From positions 1 through 64,000 of the forward strand of contig NZ_JAGEOK010000041.1 of assembly GCF_017573545.1 (NCBI RefSeq): a DNA stretch of 64,000 bases, written 5' to 3'. This DNA comes from Actinomadura nitritigenes. Its GTDB lineage: Bacteria > Actinomycetota > Actinomycetes > Streptosporangiales > Streptosporangiaceae. Positions 49,762-57,959 of the stretch are shown piece by piece. The notes below the pieces were generated by a model, which saw only the letters and a program-made list of their open reading frames with translations, was not told the origin of the DNA and did not search any database. The translations under genes and the position numbers were made by a program. Position 1 is the stretch's first letter. Each line of letters starts with the position of its first letter.

Positions 49762-50013
49762 ATGGATTCCCGAATTCGAACCTCCACCGCCGCCGGCCCC
49801 ACCGGATGGCTGCTCTCCTTTCTCTCCGCTCGGGAGCAGGGCCTCCGCCCGCACAGCGGCCGCGCGGCGGGTCCCGCGGAATGGCTGCTGGTCTTCCTCG
49901 AGGTCGAGCAGGCCGAACTGGCCGCCCGGCAGCGCCCCGCCGCCGTCGCGTCCCGCCCCGGCGGCCGGACCGAGGAGCACCCGTTCGGCCGCATGAACGC
50001 CCGCAGCGCATAG
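49762..50013 (+). CDS. hypothetical protein, 83 residues
   Basis: Starts at ATG 49762 (MDSRIRTSTAAGPTGWLLSF); ATG 49750 would add four residues. Two repeated segments GPTGWLLSFLSAREQG and GPAEWLLVFLEVEQAE hint at an internal duplication of an amphipathic helix. No family known. It is 11 bases before the next gene, probably an operon. The 288 bases upstream (49474-49761) contain no gene but a TTGACG -35-like element at 49712. Confidence 0.5.
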   Translation: MDSRIRTSTAAGPTGWLLSFLSAREQGLRPHSGRAAGPAEWLLVFLEVEQAELAARQRPAAVASRPGGRTEEHPFGRMNARSA

Positions 50014-50024
50014 AGACGAAGGTC

Positions 50025-50831
50025 ATGATCATCGAGATGTTCCTCGCCGCCCTGATCGGCGGCGCGATCGGAGTCGCCGAACTCGTCGCCCGCTACCGCG
50101 ACAAGCCCGTCGCGGCGCTGCTGTCCCCGGGCGGCCTGCTGTTCGCCCTCGTCAACACCGGCGCGTCCGTGGTCGCGCTGATCGCCGTCACCGCCGCCGG
50201 CTGGCGGTTCGGGCTGCCCTACACGATGCCGCCGACCGCGCTGCTGGTCGTCCACGTGATCGCCGCCGGGCTCGGCTCCACCGCCCTCCTGCGCATGTCG
50301 TTCGCCCCGGCGCAGACGTCGTCGCCCGGCACCGGCCCGATCGCGCTGCTCAACGGGATCCTGCGGATCGCCGACTGCGAGCTGGAGCGCAAGCGCGCCA
50401 TCAGCCGGCTCTCCCACAACGACCTCGCGGACCTGTCGTTCGAGCGCGACCACGCCGCGCTCGCCGAGCTCTGCTGCCACCTGCTGCGCGAGTTCGACCT
50501 GGCCGAGGCGCAGCGGCTCGGCGGGCTCGCGGCCGAGCTCAGCGCCCGCGACGACCTGACCGACGCCGACAAGCTGGACTGCTGGGGCCTGGAGCTGACC
50601 CGGCTGGTCGGCGAGCGCGCCCTGCGGCAGGCGGCGCGGCGGCTCCGCGACCGCCCGCACGAGGAGCCGGGCGCCGCCGAGGACGAGCGGCTCGCCTCGG
50701 TCGCGGCCGAGCCGGAGCAGCCGGCCGAACCCGCGTCCGTCCCGCCGCCCCGCCCGCCGCTCGGCAAGACCTCCCGGCTCGCGCCGCACGCGAACGGCCG
50801 GATCGAACGCAAGTCGTTCAGCGATGTCTGA
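50025..50831 (+). CDS. membrane protein of unknown function with cytoplasmic helical tail
   Basis: 268 residues from ATG 50025. Three hydrophobic segments span about 1-90 (MFLAALIGGAIGVAELVA, ALLSPGGLLFALVNTGASVV, ALLVVHVIAAGLGSTALLRM). The cytoplasmic tail is charged (FDLAEAQRLGGLAAELSARD) and ends in a Pro-rich, basic stretch. No domain recognised. The tail holds ELCCHLLREF with a Cys pair. A perfect terminator hairpin follows. Confidence 0.65.
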   Translation: MIIEMFLAALIGGAIGVAELVARYRDKPVAALLSPGGLLFALVNTGASVVALIAVTAAGWRFGLPYTMPPTALLVVHVIAAGLGSTALLRMSFAPAQTSSPGTGPIALLNGILRIADCELERKRAISRLSHNDLADLSFERDHAALAELCCHLLREFDLAEAQRLGGLAAELSARDDLTDADKLDCWGLELTRLVGERALRQAARRLRDRPHEEPGAAEDERLASVAAEPEQPAEPASVPPPRPPLGKTSRLAPHANGRIERKSFSDV

Positions 50832-50843
50832 CGCTCCGTGAGA

Positions 50844-50874
50844 ACCGGTGTGCCCCGCCACGGGGCACACCGGT
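50844..50874. terminator. 13-bp perfect stem hairpin terminator
   Basis: ACCGGTGTGCCCC (50844-50856) pairs with 50862-50874 around a 5-base loop, followed by ATTTCATT. It lies between convergent genes and can serve both. Confidence 0.82.
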
Positions 50875-50889
50875 ATTTCATTGCCCGCG

Positions 50890-51078
50890 CTATTTCGGCC
50901 GGGCGGCGGCCGGCGCCGTTTCGCCCCGCTCTTCCAGCACCGCGGCGATGCGGTGCAGCGCCTCCGCCATCGAGATCATCGCCTGCACCTGCGCGGCCGC
51001 CATGAGATTTGCCGGCGACGGATCCGCGGCCTGCGCCTCCGCCGCCGCGTCGCACGCTTGCTGGCTCCACCAATGCAC
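50890..51078 (-). CDS. small helical hypothetical protein, 62 residues
   Basis: GTG 51078 with a weak AGGAT element upstream. MHWWSQQACDAAAEAQAADP is followed by an amphipathic helix (AQVQAMISMAEALHRIAAVL). It may be a small coiled coil. No family recognised. It is divergent from the 72-residue protein at 51150. Confidence 0.5.
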   Translation of the reverse strand: MHWWSQQACDAAAEAQAADPSPANLMAAAQVQAMISMAEALHRIAAVLEERGETAPAAARPK

Positions 51079-51149
51079 CCGCCGATCCTATTCGAACCGA
51101 CCATTCCGCACCGGCCGCCGCGCGGTCGCAACCGAAAGGCCCGAATTCC

Positions 51150-51368
51150 GTGAGCGCCCGTCCGCCCGCCCCGCGTCCCGGCCGTCCGAACGTCCCGCCC
51201 CCGCCCTGGACCGGCAAGCCGCTCCGCCGCCTCACCGCCGGCGAGCTCGCCGAGGCCCTGGAGTACCTGGAGCGGCACCGTCCCGACGACGACGTCCTCG
51301 GCCGCGCGCTGGCCGGCGAGTTCGCCCGCCGCACCGCCGCCGAGCACCACGCCTTCCACTTCGACTGA
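51150..51368 (+). CDS. small hypothetical protein, 72 residues
   Basis: GTG 51150 with GAAAGG upstream; a Pro-rich first third (PAPRPGRPNVPPPPWTG) then LTAGELAEALEYLERHRPDD and ALAGEFARRTAAEHHAF, an acidic-basic helical pair. An earlier ATG at 51009 would overlap the divergent gene and is less likely. No family known. Confidence 0.5.
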   Translation: MSARPPAPRPGRPNVPPPPWTGKPLRRLTAGELAEALEYLERHRPDDDVLGRALAGEFARRTAAEHHAFHFD

Positions 51369-51374
51369 CCCCGG

Positions 51375-52595
51375 TCAGGCCGCCTCCGGGGCGGGGGCGG
51401 GCTCGGAGCGCGCCGGCGCGGCCCGGCGCGCGAGGAGCGGGACGCACAGGAAGGCGGACGCCCCCATGACCGCGAAGTACGGCGCCGTCCCGGCGTCCAG
51501 CAGGAACCCGCCCGCGAGCGGCCCCAGGAAGAACCCGAGCTGCCGCACCTCCGACAGCCCGAAGTAGGCGCCCTTGAGCTCGTCGGACGCCAGCTCGTGG
51601 ACGGCCATGTCGGGCATCGGGAGCAGGATCCCCTCGCCGGCCGTCCAGAACACGATGCCCGCGTACAGCCAGGCGAGGCCGGCCGGGCTCGCCCAGAAGC
51701 AGCCGAACGCCAGCGTGAAGCCCGCCGCGCCCGCCCAGACCATCGCGGCGCGGCCGAGGCGGCCGGACACGCGGTCGATCGGGAGCTGGAACAGCAGCGC
51801 CAGGACGGCGTTGGTGATGAACAGCGCGGCGAAGTAACCCTCGGCGCGGTCGCCGTACCGGCCCTTCATGTAGAGCGGGATCATCGACTCCAGCTGCGAG
51901 AAGACGAAGAACACCAGGACGCCGCCGGCGACCACCGCGAGGAGCCGCCGGTCCCGGAGGGTCGCGCGGAGCGACTCCCGCGCGGACGGGGCGGACGCGC
52001 CGTCCTCCCCGGCGGGCGGCCGCAGCGCCGCCAGCTCCCGGTTCCGCAGCAGCACCAGCAGCAGGTAGGCGGCGTAGAACGCGGCCGGGACGGAGAAGAA
52101 CGCGACCGCGCCGGCGTGGTAGAGGGCGCCGCCGATCGCGGGCCCGACGACCGCCCCGGCGCACAGCGTCATGTACCGGATCCGGAAGATCCGCCCCTCC
52201 TCGTCGGCGGCGTGGGACAGCAGCTTCTTCGCGCCCGGCTCCACCATCAGCCGCGCCGCGCCCAGCGCCAGGAACAGCGGCACGATCGCGGCGGGGGCGC
52301 TCGCCGCGGCCAGCAGCCCGTACACGGCCACGTGGAGGACGAGCCCGGCCCGCATCAGCGGCACCGCGCCGAGGCGGTCGACGAGCACGCCGCCCGCGAG
52401 GCCCCCGAACGCGGCGGTGAGCGCGACGGCGCCGACCACCGCGCCGACGGCCGGCTTGCCGAGGCCGGTGTGCTCGCTCAGGTAGAGGGGCGCGAACGGC
52501 ATGGCGGCGAAGAAGGCCACCGAGTTCAGCAGCGCTCCGCCTTCCAGCAGCCGCTGCGCCGGCGTCAGCCGCCACAGCGGCGTCCGGGCGCTCAT
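51375..52595 (-). CDS. MFS transporter
   Basis: 406 residues from ATG 52595. Twelve hydrophobic segments are readable; between TM2 and TM3 the loop GGVLVDRLGAVPLMRAG is the MFS A-motif form, and PIDRVSGRLGRAAMVWAG is its counterpart in the second half. This is a DHA1-like drug/metabolite exporter subfamily; the substrate is unknown. It is convergent with the 72-residue gene by 6 bases. Confidence 0.9.
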   Translation of the reverse strand: MSARTPLWRLTPAQRLLEGGALLNSVAFFAAMPFAPLYLSEHTGLGKPAVGAVVGAVALTAAFGGLAGGVLVDRLGAVPLMRAGLVLHVAVYGLLAAASAPAAIVPLFLALGAARLMVEPGAKKLLSHAADEEGRIFRIRYMTLCAGAVVGPAIGGALYHAGAVAFFSVPAAFYAAYLLLVLLRNRELAALRPPAGEDGASAPSARESLRATLRDRRLLAVVAGGVLVFFVFSQLESMIPLYMKGRYGDRAEGYFAALFITNAVLALLFQLPIDRVSGRLGRAAMVWAGAAGFTLAFGCFWASPAGLAWLYAGIVFWTAGEGILLPMPDMAVHELASDELKGAYFGLSEVRQLGFFLGPLAGGFLLDAGTAPYFAVMGASAFLCVPLLARRAAPARSEPAPAPEAA

Positions 52596-52667
52596 GCCCC
52601 GATTGTGCGGCGGGGGTCCGACATTTCCCGGCTCATGGCCGCCGGGGGACGGGGTAGGAACGGGGGC

Positions 52668-53024
52668 ATGGCACGTGATGTGAGGGTGCGCCGCGTCTAC
52701 GACGGCGCCGACGAGGGGGACGGGGAGCGGGTCCTGGTGGACCGCGTGTGGCCGCGCGGCCTGTCGAAGGAGGAGGCCCGCCTCTCCCGGTGGGAGAAGG
52801 ACGTCGCCCCGTCCACCGAGCTGCGCAAGTGGTACGGGCACGATGTGGACCGGTTCGAGGAGTTCCGGCGGCGCTACGGCGCCGAGCTGGAGGACCCCGA
52901 GCGCGCCGCGGCCCTCGACCGGCTGCGCGGCGACGCCGACCCGGGCCCGCTGACGCTGCTCACCGGCACGAAGGACGTCGACCACAGCCAGGCGGCGGTG
53001 CTCGCGGAGATCCTCGCCCGCTGA
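52668..53024 (+). CDS. DUF488 family protein
   Basis: 118 residues from ATG 52668. VRRVYDGADEGDGERVLVDR, VWPRGLSKEEARLSRWEKDV, APSTELRKWYGHD and LTLLTGTKDVDHSQAAVL are the DUF488 consensus (the short YeaO-like class). Family function is unknown. Confidence 0.93.
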   Translation: MARDVRVRRVYDGADEGDGERVLVDRVWPRGLSKEEARLSRWEKDVAPSTELRKWYGHDVDRFEEFRRRYGAELEDPERAAALDRLRGDADPGPLTLLTGTKDVDHSQAAVLAEILAR

Positions 53025-53109
53025 CGCCCCGCCCACGGACCATTACTCGCCGGTAACTGAGTATTCGCGCCCATGCGCCCGGACGGGCCGGTGCGGCATC
53101 GTGGCGGGC

Positions 53110-53580
53110 ATGAGCGATCGCGCCTCCCGCCCCGGCCCCGCCCTCGGCCGCCGCCTGGTCACCGCGGCCCGTGCCGTCCTGTGGGCGCAGGCGGCGCTGC
53201 TCGTCTCCGCCGGGACGGCGATGGCGGCGTTCGGGGAGAGGGCGACCGGCGCCGAGGCCCGCGTGGGCGCCGCGATGATGTTCCTGGCCGTCTACCCGTT
53301 CGCGCTCGCGGTCGCCGCGGTCGCGCTGGCCGCCGCGTTCCGCGGGCGGCGCGCGAGCACCCGCGGCTGGACCGCCGGGTACGAGGTGTTCCTCCTGCTG
53401 GTGACCGGGCCGTTCGTCAACCATCCGTCGCCCGGCATCGCCGCCCTCGGCCTGTGCTCCATCCTGACCACCGCGTTCGTCGTCGCCGTCATGGCGTCCC
53501 CTGCCGCCGCCGCGCGCTTCCCGGTCCGGACGGCGGAGCCTTTGCCCGCCTCGGATGATCATTTGAACGCCGCCGGGTAG
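53110..53580 (+). CDS. small multi-pass membrane protein
   Basis: 156 residues from ATG 53110 (GTG 53101 adds three). Four hydrophobic segments: VLWAQAALLVSAGTAMAAFG, AAMMFLAVYPFALAVAAVAL, GYEVFLLLVTGPFVN and LGLCSILTTAFVVAVMAS. No known family. Confidence 0.65.
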   Translation: MSDRASRPGPALGRRLVTAARAVLWAQAALLVSAGTAMAAFGERATGAEARVGAAMMFLAVYPFALAVAAVALAAAFRGRRASTRGWTAGYEVFLLLVTGPFVNHPSPGIAALGLCSILTTAFVVAVMASPAAAARFPVRTAEPLPASDDHLNAAG

Positions 53581-53618
53581 GCGGGAGGGAATCACTGATC
53601 GCCACGGGAGGGGACCCC

Positions 53619-53765
53619 ATGCCGTACGGATCGGCCGCCGGCGGAACGCTCGCCTACACCGGACTCGCGATGGGCCATGTCTGGCTCGCCGCGTCCGCCT
53701 GGGCCGTGAGTCACCTCGTCGAGCCCGTCACCACCTTGTCCTCAACCGGGCGGCGAGCCTCCTGA
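53619..53765 (+). CDS. 48-residue hydrophobic mini-protein with LAxTG-like motif
   Basis: ATG 53619 follows GGGAGGGG. The peptide has GGTLAYTGLAMGHVWLAASA near its start, i.e. an LAxTG-like pentapeptide (LAYTG) followed by a hydrophobic stretch, and ends with RR. Full-length sorting signals are normally at the C-terminus of larger proteins, so this could be a remnant or a tiny membrane protein. The following 53766-53917 shows no supported gene. Confidence 0.4.
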   Translation: MPYGSAAGGTLAYTGLAMGHVWLAASAWAVSHLVEPVTTLSSTGRRAS

Positions 53766-53917
53766 CCCGCATGACGTGCGTGCTGTACCTGTCGTTCACG
53801 CGCGGCGTGCGCAGCGCCCAGTCGGTGCTGCGGCGGGTGACCATCAACTCCGGGACGCTGGCGTTCTACCGGGGCGACGTGGTGCGCCGCGCGGCGGGCG
53901 TGTACGAGCACGAGAGG

Positions 53918-54361
53918 TCAGCGGGCGGCGAGGCCGAGGGCGCGGAAGGTGACGCGCTGGTCGAACCAGAGCAGGCCCACGGTCGCGGCGGCCATGCCCG
54001 CGGCGAGGACGAGGTGCGCGGCGGTGCCGGTCACGTCCGCGCCGGCCGCGCCGAGGACGAGGTGCACCCCGGCCCGCAGCGCGATCAGCCCGAATGCGAT
54101 CAGGCGGGTGCGGCCGTTCCGGAGCATCGCCTTGACCAGCTTGATCCGGCGGCGCAGCACCGTCAGGCCGACGACCGCGTTCACCGCCGCGACGGCGACG
54201 ACGACCGTCCACGCCGACTGCCACACGTGGCAGATGTCGTACGCCGCGCCCAGCACGCCCTCGAAGGCGAAGAACCAGGCCGGCAGCGGCCTGATCGCGT
54301 CCAGCCCGTCCGGCCGTGCGGGCTCGGCGGCGGCCTGCCGGCGGGTGAGGGTGGCGTGCAT
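53918..54361 (-). CDS. membrane protein of unknown function
   Basis: 147 residues from ATG 54361. Hydrophobic segments: WFFAFEGVLGAAYDI, TVVVAVAAVNAVVGLTVL, LIAFGLIALRAGVHLVLGA and HLVLAAGMAAATVGLLWF, about four TM helices. No known family. It is divergent from the HEAT-repeat gene 131 bases away. Confidence 0.65.
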   Translation of the reverse strand: MHATLTRRQAAAEPARPDGLDAIRPLPAWFFAFEGVLGAAYDICHVWQSAWTVVVAVAAVNAVVGLTVLRRRIKLVKAMLRNGRTRLIAFGLIALRAGVHLVLGAAGADVTGTAAHLVLAAGMAAATVGLLWFDQRVTFRALGLAAR

Positions 54362-54455
54362 GTCCGCTCCTTAGGGGTGCGCTGTCCTGCTGACGTCCCG
54401 ATCGTGCCGCGCGGGGCGGCAGCGGCGGCAGAGCCGTTCCTCGCAGGTTCGGCCG

Positions 54456-54484
54456 GGACAAATGTCCTGGTGTGCCGGTACCGT
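54456..54484 (+). promoter_or_regulatory. GGACAAATGTCC palindrome and leaderless -10 element
   Basis: A perfect 12-base palindrome (54456-54467) overlaps the -35 area, and TACCGT (54479-54484) lies 8 bases before the GTG at 54493, a spacing typical of leaderless transcripts. Confidence 0.45.
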
Positions 54485-54492
54485 CGGGCCGC

Positions 54493-55821
54493 GTGAGCAT
54501 TGAGGAGCTGATGCGGCGGTTCACCGCTCCCGAGACGCAGCGGGCGGCGGCCGACGACCTGGCGGCGCTCGGCGCGCCCGCCGTCCGGCCCGTCCTGGAC
54601 GTCCTGTGCGACGAGGGGTCGCCGGTCGAGTGGTCCACCAGCGCCGTGGTGCTGCGCCGCATCGGGCGGCCCGCCCTGGAACCGCTGATGGAGGCGATGG
54701 CCGGGGCGCCGACGGACGAGGTCGCGCGGCGCGCGGGCTGGGCGTACAGCGGCCTGGCGGTCGACGACCTGGCGGCGTTCGAGCCCGGCCTGCGGCATCC
54801 GAGCCCGAAGGTGCGGAGCAACACCGCCTACGTCATGCAGCTCAAGGGCGAGCGGGCGCTCCCGTTCGCGCCGGGCCTCATCGAGATGCTCACCGACCCC
54901 GACGACGACGTCCGGCAGCGCGCCCACTGGGCGCTGGAGGCGCTCGGGCCGCAGGTCGTGCCGCTGCTCAAGGAGGTCCGGCGCTCCCGCACGGCCGGCC
55001 GCCTGCGCGCTCCCGCCCTGGCGGCGCTCGCCTCCGTCGGCGGCCCCGAGGCGCTGGACGAGCGCGACCTCGCCCTCGTGCGCCGGCTCGTCCGGATCAA
55101 GATGCGGGACGAGGTCCCCGAGCCGATGCACCTGGACGGCTCGTGGTTCGCGCTGCCCACCGGTGACCGGGACGCCGTCCTCGACGCGTTCGGCCTCTCC
55201 GACCCCGAGCCGGTCACCATGCGGATGGGGGAGGCGGCCTGGGCGCAGGAACACCACGGCTGGGGCTGGATCACCAGCTCCCGCATGTACGTGACGCCCC
55301 GCTTCGACGGCTGGACACTGGTGTTCGGCTGCCCCGCCGACGGCGACGACGGCGATGACGACGAGGTGCGCGACACCGTCCTCGCGTGCTGCGAGCGGCT
55401 GAGCGCCCGCTTCGGCGCCGCCCACTGGTACGGGACGAGCTGCGGCGACGGCTGGACGGCCTGGTGCCTCGCCGAGCACGGGCGGGTCGTCCGGTATTAC
55501 GACGCCTTCGAGGAGGACGACCAGATCGGCACCGGGCACCCGGCGGAGGAGGGCTACCTGCTCCCGCACGAGGACGGGTTCCCCGAGGACGCGTTCGACG
55601 GCGTCGACACGTCCGACTCCGAGGGGTTCCGGGCCCGCTACGAGCAGGTCAAGGCGGAGCTCGGCATCCCGGACACGTGCGGGGCCCCGGAGATCGCCGC
55701 CCGCGCGTCCGTGGACCCGTCCGCCCTCGGACCGGAGACGCGGGTGGAGGGCCACGGCGTCCTCGCCCTGACCGCCCGGGGCCGCGAGGAGGGCCACCCG
55801 CGCGGCGCCCTCCCCATCTAA
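54493..55821 (+). CDS. HEAT-repeat protein
   Basis: 442 residues from GTG 54493 (GTG 54472 is possible). HEAT/PBS-lyase-like helical pairs fill about 1-195: AAADDLAALGAPAVRPVLDV, VRSNTAYVMQLKGERALPF, VRQRAHWALEALGPQVVPLL. The rest is a compact domain with WGWITSSRMYVTPRFDGW, CGDGWTAWCLAEHGRVVRYY and acidic tail. The second domain resembles that of SMI1-like or nuclease-inhibitor families but I cannot assign it. A role as interaction platform is inferred. Confidence 0.75.
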   Translation: MSIEELMRRFTAPETQRAAADDLAALGAPAVRPVLDVLCDEGSPVEWSTSAVVLRRIGRPALEPLMEAMAGAPTDEVARRAGWAYSGLAVDDLAAFEPGLRHPSPKVRSNTAYVMQLKGERALPFAPGLIEMLTDPDDDVRQRAHWALEALGPQVVPLLKEVRRSRTAGRLRAPALAALASVGGPEALDERDLALVRRLVRIKMRDEVPEPMHLDGSWFALPTGDRDAVLDAFGLSDPEPVTMRMGEAAWAQEHHGWGWITSSRMYVTPRFDGWTLVFGCPADGDDGDDDEVRDTVLACCERLSARFGAAHWYGTSCGDGWTAWCLAEHGRVVRYYDAFEEDDQIGTGHPAEEGYLLPHEDGFPEDAFDGVDTSDSEGFRARYEQVKAELGIPDTCGAPEIAARASVDPSALGPETRVEGHGVLALTARGREEGHPRGALPI

Positions 55822-55871
55822 GGGCCCGGCCGCGCCGCATCCAGGGCGCGGCCGCGCCGCGAGGCGTGCGG

Positions 55872-56714
55872 TCAGCCGGCGCTGGCCAGCGCGGTGGCGT
55901 GCGCCGTGACGAGGCCGCGCAGCGCCCGCTCGCTCGCCCCGTCCGCCGGGGTGAGGACGAACAGCCGCTGGTCGGAGCCGTCCAGCGCGGCGAGCATGTC
56001 GTAGTCGACCGTCATCACGCCGGCCGCCGCGTGCCGGATGCGCTTCCTGCCCCGGGACCGCTCGTGGACGTGCCGGTCGTCCCACCAGGCCGCGAAGTCG
56101 CGGCTCGCCGCGCGCAGCTCCGCGACCACCTCGGCCAGGCGCGGGTCGTCGGGGTACCGGGCCTGGTTGGCGCGCAGGTTGCCGACCATCTCGCGGGCGA
56201 ACGCCGCCCAGTCGACGTTGGTCTCGCGGGTCTCCGGCACGAGGAACAGCATGCGGGCCGTGTTGTCCATCCGCCCGTGGCCGAACTCCGGGCCGAACAG
56301 CGCGGACGCCGCCGCGTTGCAGGCCAGGACGTCGAACCGGAAGTCCATCACGTAGGCGGGCAGCAGCGGCATCCCGTCGAGGACGGCGCGCAGGCTCCCG
56401 CTGAGCGGCGCCGGGACGTGCGGAGGCGGCGGCGCCTCACCCCGCGCGATCAGGTGCAGGTGGACGCGCTCGGCCGGGGACAGCAGCAGCGCGGCCGCGA
56501 TGCCGTCCAGGACGGCGGAACCGGGCGTCCCGACCCGCCCCTGCTCCAGCCGGACGTACCAGTCGATGCTCACGGCCGCCAGCTCGGCGACCTCCTGGCG
56601 GCGCAGGCCGGGCGTGCGGCGCCGGCCCAGGTCGGGGAGCCCCACGTCCGCCGGGCGGACCCGTTCCCGCGCGGCCCGCAGGAAGGCCGCCAGTTCGCCG
56701 CGTCGTGCCGTCAT
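55872..56714 (-). CDS. XRE regulator with MmyB-like ligand domain
   Basis: 280 residues from ATG 56714. The helix-turn-helix is GLRRQEVAELAAVSIDWYVR with LEQGRVGTP (about 32-62), followed by the MmyB ligand-binding PAS-like domain: LPAYVMDFRFDVLACNAAAS, NTARMLFLVPETRE and VVAELRAASRDFAAWW, the usual signature. An imperfect GTACCAGG/CCTGTACC pair at 56761-56786 lies in the shared promoter region with the divergent PEBP gene. It probably controls that gene. Confidence 0.92.
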   Translation of the reverse strand: MTARRGELAAFLRAARERVRPADVGLPDLGRRRTPGLRRQEVAELAAVSIDWYVRLEQGRVGTPGSAVLDGIAAALLLSPAERVHLHLIARGEAPPPPHVPAPLSGSLRAVLDGMPLLPAYVMDFRFDVLACNAAASALFGPEFGHGRMDNTARMLFLVPETRETNVDWAAFAREMVGNLRANQARYPDDPRLAEVVAELRAASRDFAAWWDDRHVHERSRGRKRIRHAAAGVMTVDYDMLAALDGSDQRLFVLTPADGASERALRGLVTAHATALASAG

Positions 56715-56816
56715 CGTCCCAGCATCGCGCACTCCCGGCCCGGTGAGGGTGGCACTCCGCGTACCAGGATGCGGACGACCTGTACCGGCCTCCGGGACGC
56801 CGGGATCGTTGCGGCC

Positions 56817-57410
56817 ATGAGGAAACGAACCGTCACCGCCGTGACCGGCACCGCCCTGACCGTCGCCGTCACCGCCGCGTCCGTGACCGCGGCGTCCGCC
56901 CGGACCGTCCCCGCCTTCGGATACCACCAGGTGCGCGACGGGATCCCGAAGCAGGCCGGCCGCTTCCGCGTGACGAGCCCCGACCTGGCCCAGGGGAGGT
57001 TCCCGGCCGCGTCGTACGCCGACGCGTTCGGCTGCACGGGCGGGAACGTCCCGCCCCGGCTGTCCTGGTCCGGCGCCCCCGCCGGGACGCGGAGCTTCGC
57101 CGTCACCATGCTCGACCGCGACGCCCCCACCGGCAGCGGCTTCTGGCACTGGTCGGTGCGCGACCTGCCCGCCACGGCCGCGTCCGTCCCGGCGGACGCC
57201 GCCGCGGGCGTCAACGACGCCGGGACCGCCTCCTACCTGGGGCCCTGCCCGTCCGTCGGGGACCGGCCGCACCGCTACGAGATCACCGTGCTGGCCCTGG
57301 ACGTCCCGGACGCCGGCGTCCCCGCCGCCGCGAGCCCGGCGCTGGCGTCCTTCACCATGGGCTCCCACGTGATCGCCGCCGCCCGCATCACCGCGACCGC
57401 CGCCCGGTGA
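56817..57410 (+). CDS. secreted YbhB/YbcL (PEBP) family protein
   Basis: 197 residues from ATG 56817, 98 bases into the divergent gap. The signal peptide is about 1-28 (ALTVAVTAASVTAASA). The PEBP fold shows FRVTSPDLAQGRF, GGNVPPRLSWSGAP, AVTMLDRDAPTGSGFWHW and GPCPSVGDRPHRYEITVLAL (the ligand-binding DPDAP/GxxR-equivalent loops). Function of bacterial PEBPs is unclear; phospholipid or protein binding is likely. Confidence 0.9.
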   Translation: MRKRTVTAVTGTALTVAVTAASVTAASARTVPAFGYHQVRDGIPKQAGRFRVTSPDLAQGRFPAASYADAFGCTGGNVPPRLSWSGAPAGTRSFAVTMLDRDAPTGSGFWHWSVRDLPATAASVPADAAAGVNDAGTASYLGPCPSVGDRPHRYEITVLALDVPDAGVPAAASPALASFTMGSHVIAAARITATAAR

Positions 57411-57419
57411 CCCGCGGAC

Positions 57420-57477
57420 GTCCGCCCAGGTCCCGGCTACTTGACGCTCACCCGCAAGTAGCCGAGACTGGGCGGAC
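57420..57477. promoter_or_regulatory. 58-bp nested inverted repeat upstream of the regulator/PLP pair
   Basis: The outer arms GTCCGCCCAG (57420-57429) and its complement 57468-57477, and the inner arms CGGCTACTTG (57434-57443) and 57455-57464, are exact, separated by a 4-base/3-base internal loop and an 11-base centre. It begins 10 bases after the PEBP stop and ends 17 bases before the next ATG. It may be a terminator, an operator for the downstream DNA-binding protein, or a structured leader. Confidence 0.65.
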
Positions 57478-57494
57478 CCGCACGGAAGGGCCCC

Positions 57495-57959
57495 ATGGAC
57501 GGGACACGGACGCCCGGCGCGTCGACCGAGACCCACACCGCGCTCTGCCGGCAGCTCGCCGCCGAGGTCGAGGCGCGGTTCCTCGCACCGCTCGACGCCC
57601 TGCTCGACGGCGCCGAGCCGCTGATGGCCCTGCGCCGCCGCCTCGACGCGGACGCGCAGATGTGGGCCGCCCAGATCCTCGGACCCGACCGGGCCCTCGC
57701 CCGCTCCACCGCCGCCCGGGTGCTGGCGGCCGTCCAGCCGTTCGACCCGGACCCGTCCTGGTGGCGGACGCCGTTCGGGCAGGCCGTCGTGCGGCTGGTC
57801 GGCCACCCCGGCCGCGCCTCGGTCAGCCGCTCCGTCGCCGGCGCCATGCTCGGCATCACCCGCCAGGGCGTCCAGGACCTGGTCAACCGGGGCAAGCTCG
57901 CCCGCCACCCGGACGGCGGCGTCTCCGTCGCCTCCATCCGCGACCGCGCCGCCCGGTGA
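57495..57959 (+). CDS. DNA-binding protein coupled to PLP lyase
   Basis: 154 residues from ATG 57495 with GGAAGGG upstream. The C-terminal part GAMLGITRQGVQDLVNRGKL followed by ARHPDGGVSVASI is an excisionase/MerR-like helix-turn-helix with wing. The rest is helical (ALDALLDGAEPLMALRRRLD) and has no known domain. It overlaps the PLP-enzyme gene by GTGA, so the two are translated together. It is a likely autoregulator through the nested repeat just upstream. Confidence 0.75.
   Translation: MDGTRTPGASTETHTALCRQLAAEVEARFLAPLDALLDGAEPLMALRRRLDADAQMWAAQILGPDRALARSTAARVLAAVQPFDPDPSWWRTPFGQAVVRLVGHPGRASVSRSVAGAMLGITRQGVQDLVNRGKLARHPDGGVSVASIRDRAAR

Noticed and set aside
53771..54496. Plus frame starting MTCVLYLSFTRGVRSAQSVL
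   Set aside because: It begins plausibly but runs without stop through the convergent membrane-protein gene at 53918-54361, where it turns into shadow sequence; no ribosome site.
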